NCBI GenBank assembly: GCA_902475515.1
Contig: CABSAB010000028.1
Coordinates: forward strand, 1-10,190
From: an uncultured Eubacteriales bacterium
GTDB taxonomy: Bacteria > Bacillota > Clostridia > Oscillospirales > Oscillospiraceae
Direction of reading: 5' to 3'
DNA length: 10,190 nt
Position numbers and translations under genes: made by a program
The notes under the pieces: model-generated
What the model was told of the DNA's origin: nothing
The model's database searches: none
Seen by the model: only the letters and a program-made list of their open reading frames with translations
Shown here: in pieces, positions 1 to 6,950 of the stretch
How positions within the stretch are numbered: position 1 is the stretch's first letter
Layout: each line of letters starts with the position of its first letter

Positions 1-406
1 CATGGGCATCTGCAATTTGCGGCACATTCACGGAGAGATCGAAAAACGGAAAGCCGCCGTGGAACATTACAGAGCACGCCTTGGTTCTGTGGCGGGAATC
101 AAGCTGTGCCAGCCACAGCAGGATGTGGCCTCCAATTACGCGTATTTCCCGGTGGTGTTCGACGGCTTTCGGCAGGACCGGGATGCGGTTTTTGAGAAGC
201 TCAAGCGCGAGAACATCACGGCGCGCAAGTATTTTTATCCGCTGACCAACAGCTTCCCGTGCTATCGGGAGCTTCCAACGGCCGGAACGGAAAAAACGCC
301 GGTGGCGGCACGTATTGCCGCAAGGGTGTTAACGCTGCCGCTCTATGCGGATCTGACGATAGAAGATGTGGATCGCATCTGTGATGTGATCTTGCGGGAG
401 GAATGA
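1..406 (+). CDS. DegT/DnrJ/EryC1/StrS-family sugar aminotransferase, C-terminal part (5' end outside window)
   Basis: This is the last 134 residues of a PLP-dependent aminotransferase acting on a nucleotide-linked keto sugar in the cytoplasm. The reading frame is open from base 2; the ATG there is most likely an internal Met, because the family has a conserved stretch of the form 'MN..QA.MG.CNLRHI' at this point. Visible family features are MGICNLRHI at the start, SNYAYFPVVF around residues 44-53, and the substrate-side motif RKYFYPLTN around residues 75-83. The active-site lysine and PLP-binding region lie upstream and cannot be checked. The 'RKYFYPL' form is, from memory, common in transaminases of 4-keto-6-deoxy sugars. 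With rfbA and rfbB downstream and no rfbC or rfbD, a dTDP-4-amino-4,6-dideoxy sugar product is plausible, but C3 versus C4 specificity cannot be decided. The stop codon overlaps the first possible ATG of the next gene (ATGA at 403-406). Confidence 0.88.
   Translation, partial: MGICNLRHIHGEIEKRKAAVEHYRARLGSVAGIKLCQPQQDVASNYAYFPVVFDGFRQDRDAVFEKLKRENITARKYFYPLTNSFPCYRELPTAGTEKTPVAARIAARVLTLPLYADLTIEDVDRICDVILREE
396..401 (+). promoter_or_regulatory. Shine-Dalgarno deciding the acyltransferase start
   Basis: GGGAGG lies inside the last codons of the aminotransferase. It is only 1 base from the ATG at 403 but 7 bases from the ATG at 409, so 409 is the better start. Either choice gives translational coupling with the upstream gene. 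Confidence 0.6.
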
Positions 407-408
407 TC

Positions 409-1578
409 ATGCAGGAGACCGTGATGCAGAAGCAGCAGGCAATAGGGAGCCATGAAAAAAAGCAGCGTGATTCCAACATCGAATTGTTCCGGATCGTATC
501 TATGCTGCTGATCATTGCCCACCATTATGTCGTCAATTCCGGTCTGACCGGATTGTACGATTTTTCAAATGTGACAGGGAACATGGTGTTCCTGCAGATA
601 TTCAGCGCCTTTGGAAAGATGGGGATCAACTGCTTTACCCTGATCACGGGATATTTCATGATCCACAGCAGTGCCGCCTCGCATCCCAGGCGGGTGCTGA
701 AGCTCTTTTTGGAGGTGCTGCTGTACCGGTTCGTGATCCATATTATCCTGTTTTTTGGCGGCTATGCGGATTGGTTTTCCGCGAAGTACATCGTGACCGA
801 AGTGCTGTTTTCCGATATCTTCTATGCCAACCGGGACTATGTGGCGTCGTTGCTGTGCTTCTATCTCCTGATCCCGTTTCTGAACCGGTTTATCAAGGCG
901 CTGACGCAAAGGCAGCTTTTGCGGTTCCTGGGAATCGTCCTGGTGATCTACAGCGTGATCGCCACCTTCTCGGTGAACAATGACACCTGGAATTATATCC
1001 CCTGGCTTGGCGTCATGTACTGCATCGGTGCGTATATTCGGCTGTATCCGTGCCCGGTGTTTGACCGCAAAAGCGTGACCGGCACCCTGGCTGCCGGGGC
1101 GATCATTCTCATGATCGCCAGCATCCTTGCCATAGATCTTGTGGGCGTGCGGTTCGGCTTTACGCAGTATCACTACATGTGCAGCAATGCCAATAAATTG
1201 CTGCCGCTGGTGGCGTCTGTGGCGCTGTTTCTGCTGTTCCGGTCCCTGCCCATGGGATACAGCCGCATCATCAATACGCTGGCGGCAAGCGCCTTCGGGG
1301 TGCTGATGATCCACGGAAACAGCGCGCTGATGCATCAGTGGCTCTGGAAGGATACCCTGCAAAATACCGCCGTTTACGAATCGCCGTATCTGGTGCTCCA
1401 CGCGGTGCTGTCGGTGCTGGGGATCTATCTGATCTGTGCAGGGATCGATATGCTCCGGATCCGCTGGATTGAATCGCCCTTTTTCGCATGGTATGCGAAA
1501 AAAGAGGACAAGCTGCGGGAGACCTTTGGCAGGGCGGAGCGTAAAATGGCATCTGTTTTGACAGACTGCAAAGAATAG
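409..1578 (+). CDS. Acyltransferase 3 family integral membrane protein
   Basis: A 389-residue polytopic membrane protein of the acyltransferase 3 family (PF01757), whose members O-acylate (usually O-acetylate) surface glycans using an acyl donor from the cytoplasm. After a hydrophilic N-terminus of about 20 residues comes RDSNIELFRIVSMLLIIAHH. Arg28 and His39 form the R-X10-H motif of the family; His39 is the expected catalytic residue. About ten hydrophobic segments follow, among them regions around residues 30-40, 65-85, 102-118, 142-160, 165-185, 222-245, 265-280 and 290-310, and the protein ends in a charged cytoplasmic tail. The length is usual for a stand-alone AT3 protein without a fused SGNH domain. 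It is coupled to the aminotransferase upstream and its stop is followed 11 bases later by rfbA. The acceptor sugar cannot be read from sequence. Starts at 403 or 424 are possible alternatives. Confidence 0.88.
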   Translation: MQETVMQKQQAIGSHEKKQRDSNIELFRIVSMLLIIAHHYVVNSGLTGLYDFSNVTGNMVFLQIFSAFGKMGINCFTLITGYFMIHSSAASHPRRVLKLFLEVLLYRFVIHIILFFGGYADWFSAKYIVTEVLFSDIFYANRDYVASLLCFYLLIPFLNRFIKALTQRQLLRFLGIVLVIYSVIATFSVNNDTWNYIPWLGVMYCIGAYIRLYPCPVFDRKSVTGTLAAGAIILMIASILAIDLVGVRFGFTQYHYMCSNANKLLPLVASVALFLLFRSLPMGYSRIINTLAASAFGVLMIHGNSALMHQWLWKDTLQNTAVYESPYLVLHAVLSVLGIYLICAGIDMLRIRWIESPFFAWYAKKEDKLRETFGRAERKMASVLTDCKE

Positions 1579-1589
1579 GGAGGATTTGC

Positions 1590-2462
1590 ATGAAAGGAAT
1601 TATTCTGGCGGGCGGAAAAGGGACCCGGTTATACCCCATGACAAAGGTGGTATCCAAGCAGCTTCTGGCAATCTATGATAAGCCGCTGATCTATTATCCG
1701 CTGTCGATCCTCCTGCTGGCGAGCATTCGGGAAATTCTGATCATTTCTACGCCCGAGGACACGCCGCTGTATAAAGAACTGTTTGGAGATGGCAGCCAGC
1801 TTGGCGTCAGCATCTCCTATGCGGTGCAGGAAAAGCCCCGGGGCCTGGCAGAGGCATTTATCCTGGGGGAGGATTTTATACATAACGACAATGTGTGCCT
1901 GATCCTGGGGGATAATATTTTTTATGGGCAGAATATCACCAGGGTGCTTCAAAATGCCATGGACAATGACATGGGGGCCACGATCTTCGGCTATCCGGTC
2001 AAGGACCCCAGAGCCTTTGGGGTGGTGGAATTTGATGCGCAGCACCGGGTGGTTTCCATTGAGGAGAAGCCGGAAAAGCCCAAGTCCAATTATGCGGTGC
2101 CCGGATTGTATTTTTACGATCATCAGGTGGTGGAGATCGCCAAGCATATTCAGCCCTCCTCCAGAGGGGAACTGGAGATCACGGCGGTCAACCAGGCCTA
2201 TCTCGAAAAAGGGCAGCTGAAGGTGGAACTGCTGGGCCGCGGCATGGCCTGGCTCGACACCGGAACGCCCAAGGGCATGCTGAAGGCGGCGCAGTTTGTG
2301 GAAGTGGTGCAGGAGCGGCAGGGCTTCTATCTCTCGTGCATCGAGGAGATCGCCTGGCGGCGCGGCATGATCAGCACACAGCAGCTCCGCAGCATCGGCG
2401 AGGAACTGAAAATGACAGACTACGGCCAGTATTTGCTGTCGCTGGCGCAGGGGGATGCGTAA
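1590..2462 (+). CDS. rfbA: Glucose-1-phosphate thymidylyltransferase (RfbA/RmlA)
   Basis: Cytoplasmic enzyme that joins glucose-1-phosphate and dTTP to give dTDP-glucose and pyrophosphate, the entry step to dTDP-deoxysugars. The 290-residue length matches the family (about 290). The nucleotide-binding signature GGKGTRLYP is at residues 8-16, with Lys23 and Gln24 in the following SKQLLAIYDKP motif, which is typical of RmlA. The metal-binding aspartate is Asp108 in LILGDNIFYG. EEKPEKPKSNYAVPGLYFYD and the later WLDTGTP stretch are also diagnostic. AGGGAGG at 1577-1583 overlaps the upstream stop and sits 6 bases before the ATG, supporting this start. The stop codon directly abuts the ATG of rfbB. 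No rfbC or rfbD follows, which is unusual for a rhamnose operon. Confidence 0.97.
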   Translation: MKGIILAGGKGTRLYPMTKVVSKQLLAIYDKPLIYYPLSILLLASIREILIISTPEDTPLYKELFGDGSQLGVSISYAVQEKPRGLAEAFILGEDFIHNDNVCLILGDNIFYGQNITRVLQNAMDNDMGATIFGYPVKDPRAFGVVEFDAQHRVVSIEEKPEKPKSNYAVPGLYFYDHQVVEIAKHIQPSSRGELEITAVNQAYLEKGQLKVELLGRGMAWLDTGTPKGMLKAAQFVEVVQERQGFYLSCIEEIAWRRGMISTQQLRSIGEELKMTDYGQYLLSLAQGDA

Positions 2463-3482
2463 ATGACGATCATAGTAACCGGAGGCGCCGGATTTATCGG
2501 CTCCAATTTCGTGTTTCATATGCTGGAAAACCACCCGGAGGACCGGATCATCTGTCTGGACAAGCTGACCTATGCGGGGAACCTGTCCACACTGAAGCCG
2601 GTGATCGGGAACCCGAAGTTCCGCTTTGTCAAGGGGGACATCTGTGACCGGGAGGCGGTATACCGCCTGTTTGAAGAGGAACATCCGGATATGGTGGTCA
2701 ATTTTGCGGCGGAGAGCCATGTGGACCGCTCCATCGAGGACCCCGGCATCTTTCTGCAGACCAATATTATGGGGACGGCCGTGCTGATGGACGCCTGCCG
2801 GAAATACGGCATAGCCCGCTATCATCAGGTCTCCACCGATGAGGTCTATGGGGACCTGCCCCTGGACCGGCCGGACCTGTTTTTTACAGAGGAAACGCCC
2901 ATCCATACCAGCTCGCCCTACAGCAGCTCCAAGGCGTCGGCGGACCTTTTGGTGCTGGCCTATCACCGCACCTACGGACTGCCTGTGACAGTCAGCCGCT
3001 GTTCCAATAACTACGGCCCGTATCATTTCCCGGAGAAGCTGATCCCCCTGATGATCGTCAATGCGCTGCACGATAAGCCGCTGCCGGTCTACGGCGAGGG
3101 GCTCAATGTGCGGGACTGGCTGTATGTGGAGGACCACTGTAAGGCCATTGACCTGATTCTCCAAAAAGGCCGTGTAGGCCAGATCTATAACATCGGCGGA
3201 CACAACGAGATGCGGAATATCGATATTGTCAAGCTCATCTGCAAAGAGCTGGGCAAGCCGGAATCCCTCATCACCCATGTGGCGGACCGAAAGGGGCACG
3301 ATATGCGGTATGCCATCGATCCCACCAAGATCCATACGGAGCTGGGCTGGCTCCCGGAAACGAAATTCCGGGACGGGATCCAAAAGACCATCCAGTGGTA
3401 TCTGGATAACCGGCAGTGGTGGGAGACAATCATCAGCGGCGAATATCAGAGCTACTACGAAAAGATGTATGGAAACCGCTGA
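2463..3482 (+). CDS. rfbB: dTDP-glucose 4,6-dehydratase (RfbB/RmlB)
   Basis: NAD-dependent extended SDR that converts dTDP-glucose to dTDP-4-keto-6-deoxyglucose. The 339 residues match the family. The NAD-binding motif TGGAGFIGSNF spans residues 6-16, with Gly7, Gly10 and Gly13. The catalytic triplet specific for the dehydratase is present as Thr125-Asp126-Glu127 in STDEVYGDL. The YxxxK pair is Tyr153 and Lys157 in SPYSSSKASAD. RCSNNYGPYHFPEKLIPL and the GEGLNVRDWLYVEDH stretch are further hallmarks. The ATG begins at the base after the rfbA stop, so translation is presumably coupled; an SD within the rfbA 3' end is weak (GCAGGGGGATG). The product is the substrate for rhamnose synthesis or for an aminotransferase; with the DegT-type gene upstream and no RmlC/RmlD here, the second is inferred. 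Confidence 0.97.
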   Translation: MTIIVTGGAGFIGSNFVFHMLENHPEDRIICLDKLTYAGNLSTLKPVIGNPKFRFVKGDICDREAVYRLFEEEHPDMVVNFAAESHVDRSIEDPGIFLQTNIMGTAVLMDACRKYGIARYHQVSTDEVYGDLPLDRPDLFFTEETPIHTSSPYSSSKASADLLVLAYHRTYGLPVTVSRCSNNYGPYHFPEKLIPLMIVNALHDKPLPVYGEGLNVRDWLYVEDHCKAIDLILQKGRVGQIYNIGGHNEMRNIDIVKLICKELGKPESLITHVADRKGHDMRYAIDPTKIHTELGWLPETKFRDGIQKTIQWYLDNRQWWETIISGEYQSYYEKMYGNR

Positions 3483-3529
3483 ACGCGTTCCGGCGCAAGG
3501 GCGTAAGCGGCGTGGGAAGCGTATATAAT

Positions 3530-3535
3530 GGAGGA
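3530..3535 (+). promoter_or_regulatory. Shine-Dalgarno deciding the epimerase start
   Basis: GGAGGA lies 10 bases before the ATG at 3546 and within the codons that would follow an earlier in-frame ATG at 3528. Since it cannot serve 3528, and no comparable site precedes 3528 (only a weak GGGAAG at 3514-3519), 3546 is preferred. Confidence 0.55.
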
Positions 3536-3545
3536 ATGTCAGGCT

Positions 3546-4649
3546 ATGCAAAGTGTCAGCTTATCGAATAAAACCATCCTGGTGACCGGCGCGGCCGGAT
3601 TCATCGGGGCGAACCTGGTGCTGGAGCTGCTGAAGACCGTGGACAAGATCCGGGTCATCGGCATCGACAATATGAACGCCTACTATGATGTGTCCATCAA
3701 GGAATACCGGCTGAAGCAGATCGCGGATATGGCGGCGGAGCATCCGGCGTCCGAGTGGGTGTTCGTAAAGGGTTCTATTGCCGATAAACGTGTGATAACG
3801 TCCGTTTTTGAGACCTATCAGCCCGCTGTGGTGGTCAATCTCGCTGCCCAGGCGGGTGTGCGCTATTCCATTGAAAATCCCGATGCGTATATCGAATCGA
3901 ACCTTATCGGCTTTTATCACATTTTGGAGGCCTGCCGGCATTCCTACGATGGCGGAAGGACCGGGGTGGAGCATCTGGTCTATGCGTCGTCCTCCAGTGT
4001 CTACGGCTCCAACAGCAAGGTGCCCTACTCCACAGAGGATAAGGTGGATAACCCCGTATCCCTCTACGCGGCCACAAAGAAGTCCAATGAGCTCATGGCC
4101 CATGCCTATGCCAAGCTCTATAATATCCCCGCCACCGGGCTGCGGTTTTTCACCGTTTATGGTCCCGCCGGGCGGCCGGATATGGCCTATTTCGGCTTTA
4201 CGGACAAGCTGCGGAGCGGGAAGACCATAAAGATTTTTAACTATGGTCACTGCAAGCGGGATTTCACCTATGTGGACGATATCGTGGAAGGCGTCAAGCG
4301 TGTGATGCAGGGGGCGCCCGAGCGGAAAACCGGCGCAGACGGCCTGCCGCTGCCGCCGTACGCAGTCTATAACATCGGCAATAACAATCCGGAGAATCTT
4401 CTGGATTTTGTGGATATTTTGCAGCAGGAGCTGATCCGGGCGGACGTGCTGCCTGAGGACTACGATTTTGCGGCCCACAAGGAGCTGGTGCCCATGCAGC
4501 CCGGCGATGTGCCGGTGACCTATGCGGACACCTCGGCCCTGGAGCGGGATTTTGGATTCAAGCCTGCCACGCCGCTGCGGGAGGGCCTGCGGAAGTTTGC
4601 GGAGTGGTACAAAGGCTTTTATATGCATGAGGACATCGAGCAACAATAA
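3546..4649 (+). CDS. NAD-dependent epimerase, UDP-glucuronate 4-epimerase type
   Basis: Extended SDR enzyme of 367 residues, most like UDP-glucuronate 4-epimerases (GalAE/CapI/LpsL type) that interconvert UDP-glucuronate and UDP-galacturonate through a 4-keto intermediate. The NAD-binding motif TGAAGFIG covers residues 14-21. It is followed by the DNMNAYYDVSIKEYRL stretch (41-55), an insertion typical of this subfamily rather than of GalE. The active site shows SSSSVYG at 148-154 and Tyr174-xxx-Lys178 in LYAATKKSNELMAHAYA. FFTVYGPAGRPDMAYFGF and the FNYGHCKRDFTYVDD stretch also fit. The dehydrogenase immediately downstream would supply UDP-glucuronate, which strengthens the assignment. A 63-base gap separates it from rfbB. 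An in-frame ATG at 3528 would add six residues (MEECQA) before the preferred Met but is poorly supported. UDP-GlcNAc or UDP-Glc epimerase activity cannot be fully excluded. Confidence 0.88.
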   Translation: MQSVSLSNKTILVTGAAGFIGANLVLELLKTVDKIRVIGIDNMNAYYDVSIKEYRLKQIADMAAEHPASEWVFVKGSIADKRVITSVFETYQPAVVVNLAAQAGVRYSIENPDAYIESNLIGFYHILEACRHSYDGGRTGVEHLVYASSSSVYGSNSKVPYSTEDKVDNPVSLYAATKKSNELMAHAYAKLYNIPATGLRFFTVYGPAGRPDMAYFGFTDKLRSGKTIKIFNYGHCKRDFTYVDDIVEGVKRVMQGAPERKTGADGLPLPPYAVYNIGNNNPENLLDFVDILQQELIRADVLPEDYDFAAHKELVPMQPGDVPVTYADTSALERDFGFKPATPLREGLRKFAEWYKGFYMHEDIEQQ

Positions 4650-4715
4650 CGGTGCAAAAGAAGCCGGGCATTGTGCCGGGCCCAGATTCCCGAAACGCAG
4701 AAGGGAGAACCAGAT

Positions 4716-5957
4716 ATGGACAAAATGAAAATTGCCGTAGCCGGAACGGGCTACGTCGGATTATCCATTGCCACGCTGCTCAGCCAGCATCATACGGTAT
4801 ATGCGGTGGATATCGTGCCCGAGAAGGTGGAGCTGATCAACGCCCGCAAATCGCCGATCCAGGATGAATATATCGAAAAGTACCTGGCGGAAAAGGACCT
4901 GGACCTGACGGCCACCCTGGACGCCAAAGCGGCGTACAGCGGCGCGGATTTTGTGGTCATCGCCGCCCCCACCAACTATGACAGCCAGAAAAACTTCTTC
5001 GATACCTCTGCGGTGGAGTCGGTGATCAAGCTGGTCATGGCGTATAATCCCGATGCCATTATGGTGATCAAGTCCACCATCCCGGTGGGCTATACCCGGG
5101 CCATTCGGGAGAAGATGGGTACCCGCAATATTATTTTCAGCCCGGAATTCCTGCGGGAAAGCAAGGCGCTGTATGACAACCTCTATCCCTCCCGCATCAT
5201 CGTGGGGACGGATGAGAGCGACCCAAAGCTCGTGCAGGCGGCCCATACCTTTGCGCGGCTTCTCCAGGAGGGGGCCATCAAGGAGAATATCGATACACTG
5301 TTCATGGGCTTCACCGAGGCGGAAGCGGTCAAGCTGTTTTCCAACACCTATCTTGCCCTGCGGGTGGCTTATTTCAACGAGCTGGATACTTACGCCGAGA
5401 GCAAGGGACTCAATACCCGGCAGATCATCGAAGGCGTCTGCCTGGACCCCCGGGTGGGCAGCCATTACAACAATCCCTCCTTTGGCTATGGCGGCTATTG
5501 CCTGCCCAAGGACACCAAGCAGCTGCTGGCCAACTATGACCAGGTGCCGCAGAATATGATGTCGGCCATTGTGGAATCCAACCGTACCCGAAAGGACTTC
5601 ATTGCGGACCGGGTGCTTCAAATGGCGGGTTATTACACCGCCAACAGCAGCTGGGACGCGGAGCAGGAGAAGGAGACCGTCATCGGCGTATACCGCCTGA
5701 CCATGAAGTCGAACTCCGATAATTTCCGCCAGTCCTCCATTCAGGGGGTCATGAAGCGTGTGAAAGCCAAGGGGGCCACAGTCATCATTTACGAGCCCAC
5801 GCTGGAAAACGGCGCACGGTTTTTCGGCTCCGAGGTGGTCAATGATCTGGCGGCATTCAAGCAGCGGTCCAACGCGATCATCGCAAACCGGTATGATCCG
5901 GAGCTGGACGATGTGCGCGAGAAGGTGTATTCCCGGGATATCTTTCAGCGGGATTAA
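4716..5957 (+). CDS. ugd: UDP-glucose 6-dehydrogenase
   Basis: Cytoplasmic NAD-dependent enzyme that oxidises UDP-glucose twice at C6 to UDP-glucuronate. The protein has 413 residues, close to the shorter members of the family. The N-terminal Rossmann motif is GTGYVG at residues 10-15. VIKSTIPVGYTR and FSPEFLRESKALYDNLYPSR follow, with a central LFSNTYLALRVAYFNELDTY helix. The catalytic cysteine is Cys262 in FGYGGYCLPKDTKQL. The C-terminal UDP-binding domain includes VIGVYRLTMKSNSDNFRQSS, a Ugd-specific stretch. AAGGGAG at 4701-4707 lies 8 bases from the ATG at 4716, so this start is chosen over an upstream in-frame ATG at 4671, which would add 15 residues unlike the family. The product feeds the epimerase upstream. 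UDP-ManNAc dehydrogenase is unlikely, given the length and the NFRQSS region. Confidence 0.95.
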   Translation: MDKMKIAVAGTGYVGLSIATLLSQHHTVYAVDIVPEKVELINARKSPIQDEYIEKYLAEKDLDLTATLDAKAAYSGADFVVIAAPTNYDSQKNFFDTSAVESVIKLVMAYNPDAIMVIKSTIPVGYTRAIREKMGTRNIIFSPEFLRESKALYDNLYPSRIIVGTDESDPKLVQAAHTFARLLQEGAIKENIDTLFMGFTEAEAVKLFSNTYLALRVAYFNELDTYAESKGLNTRQIIEGVCLDPRVGSHYNNPSFGYGGYCLPKDTKQLLANYDQVPQNMMSAIVESNRTRKDFIADRVLQMAGYYTANSSWDAEQEKETVIGVYRLTMKSNSDNFRQSSIQGVMKRVKAKGATVIIYEPTLENGARFFGSEVVNDLAAFKQRSNAIIANRYDPELDDVREKVYSRDIFQRD

Positions 5958-5990
5958 GTCATAAAACCGACCGGATGACACAATACAGTT

Positions 5991-6004
5991 GGAGGCGGAT
6001 GTAA
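5991..6004 (+). promoter_or_regulatory. Shine-Dalgarno followed by a start-stop ATGTAA before the ATP-grasp gene
   Basis: GGAGG at 5991-5995 is 13 bases from the ATG at 6009 and only 3 bases from an ATG at 5999 that is followed at once by TAA. The real gene must start at 6009 or further in. This is seen directly; a regulatory role is only a possibility. Confidence 0.35.
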
Positions 6005-6008
6005 GGCT

Positions 6009-6938
6009 ATGAATGTAAATGCGCTAATACGGCGGGGAAAACGGTTCCTGTGTGATAGGGACTACCGTTTTGCGGCTTTGGCGGCACGGGGCTGGTACGA
6101 TTCCATGCGGGATGAGGAGTACCTGAAAAGACAGTTTCAAGCAGAGATGGGAAAACCTCTCGACCTGGAACATCCCCAGACGTATAATGAGAAATTGCAG
6201 TGGTTAAAGCTGCACAATCATGATCCCCGCTATACGGTGCTTGTGGATAAATACCGGGTCCGCGATGTGATCGCAAAGGAGCTGGGGGAGGAATACCTGA
6301 TCCCGCTGCTGGGCGTCTGGGAGGATCCGGAGGAGATCGATTTTGACGCGCTGCCCCAGCAGTTTGTGCTTAAGTGCAATCACAATTCCGGTGTGGGCAT
6401 GTGTATTTGTACCGATAAAACATCACTGGATATCCCGCAAGTAAAAGCAGAGCTCCGGAAGGGCCTTGCGCAGGATTATTATTTGACGGGGAGAGAGTGG
6501 CCCTATAAGGATGTCCCCAGGAAGATCATTGCGGAGCAATACATAGAGGATTCCAATGGGGAGTTGAATGATTATAAATTCTTCTGTTTTGACGGCTATG
6601 TAGATAATGTCATGGTCGTTGCGGACCGCACCACCGGAGATCCGCATTTTTATCACTTTGACCGGAACTGGCGGCTCTGCCAGTATAATAGGCTTTGTCG
6701 GTCCTTGCCGAAGGACTATACGATTCCTAAACCGGATACGATGGACCAAATGTTTGAGTTGGCTGCGAAACTGAGTAAAGGTATGCCGCACGTCAGAATG
6801 GATTTTTACAGTGTGGACGGACATATCTATTTTGGCGAATATACATTTTTTAATCAGAGCGGATATGAGACGGGGTTTGATGATTATTCCGATTCCCATC
6901 TTGGAAGTTTGATCCAATTCCCGGTCATAAATCAATAA
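6009..6938 (+). CDS. TupA-like ATP-grasp protein, probable glycan-modifying ligase
   Basis: A 309-residue soluble protein resembling the TupA-like ATP-grasp family (PF14305), often labelled 'glycosyltransferase' in genomes. The founding member is linked to teichuronopeptide synthesis in alkaliphilic bacilli. ATP-grasp proteins typically join a carboxylate to an amine using ATP. Residues 47-78 carry the family's entry region (MGKPLDLEHPQTYNEKLQWL, then a VDKYRVR stretch from 79). FVLKCNHNSGVG at 119-130 is the ATP-binding strand and loop. IIAEQYIED (163-171) and LNDYKFFCFDG (176-186) form the central ATP-grasp core. VRMDFY (262-267) and YFGEYTFFNQSGY (274-286) hold the probable metal ligands, and the LGSLIQFP end is also typical. 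No signal peptide or membrane segment is seen. It lies 51 bases after ugd, so a uronate carboxyl as substrate is an attractive inference, not shown. GC content falls in the second half of the gene. Confidence 0.82.
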   Translation: MNVNALIRRGKRFLCDRDYRFAALAARGWYDSMRDEEYLKRQFQAEMGKPLDLEHPQTYNEKLQWLKLHNHDPRYTVLVDKYRVRDVIAKELGEEYLIPLLGVWEDPEEIDFDALPQQFVLKCNHNSGVGMCICTDKTSLDIPQVKAELRKGLAQDYYLTGREWPYKDVPRKIIAEQYIEDSNGELNDYKFFCFDGYVDNVMVVADRTTGDPHFYHFDRNWRLCQYNRLCRSLPKDYTIPKPDTMDQMFELAAKLSKGMPHVRMDFYSVDGHIYFGEYTFFNQSGYETGFDDYSDSHLGSLIQFPVINQ

Positions 6939-6950
6939 GGAGGACAGGAT

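Noticed and set aside
3524..3529. TATAAT between rfbB and the epimerase as an internal promoter
   Set aside because: The position 17 bases upstream reads GCGTAA, with no -35 match at nearby spacings, and the box overlaps the ribosome binding region. An internal promoter is not supported.
1629..3551. A 640-codon open frame on the minus strand opposite rfbA and rfbB, with similar long frames at 565-1401, 3561-4646 and 4761-5981
   Set aside because: Their sequences lack any recognisable domain, are rich in His, Arg, Gln and Asp in the way antisense translations are, and the plus strand encodes clear conserved enzymes. Codon use on the sense strand explains the absence of antisense stops.
4655..4685. 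GC-rich repeat-like stretch (GCCGGGC ... GCCGGGC) between the epimerase and ugd as a terminator
   Set aside because: It is a direct, not inverted, repeat; the only pairing is about 4 bp and no T tract follows.
4671..4715. Upstream ATG at 4671 as the start of ugd
   Set aside because: It adds 15 residues unlike the family, while an SD at 4701-4707 is well placed for 4716.
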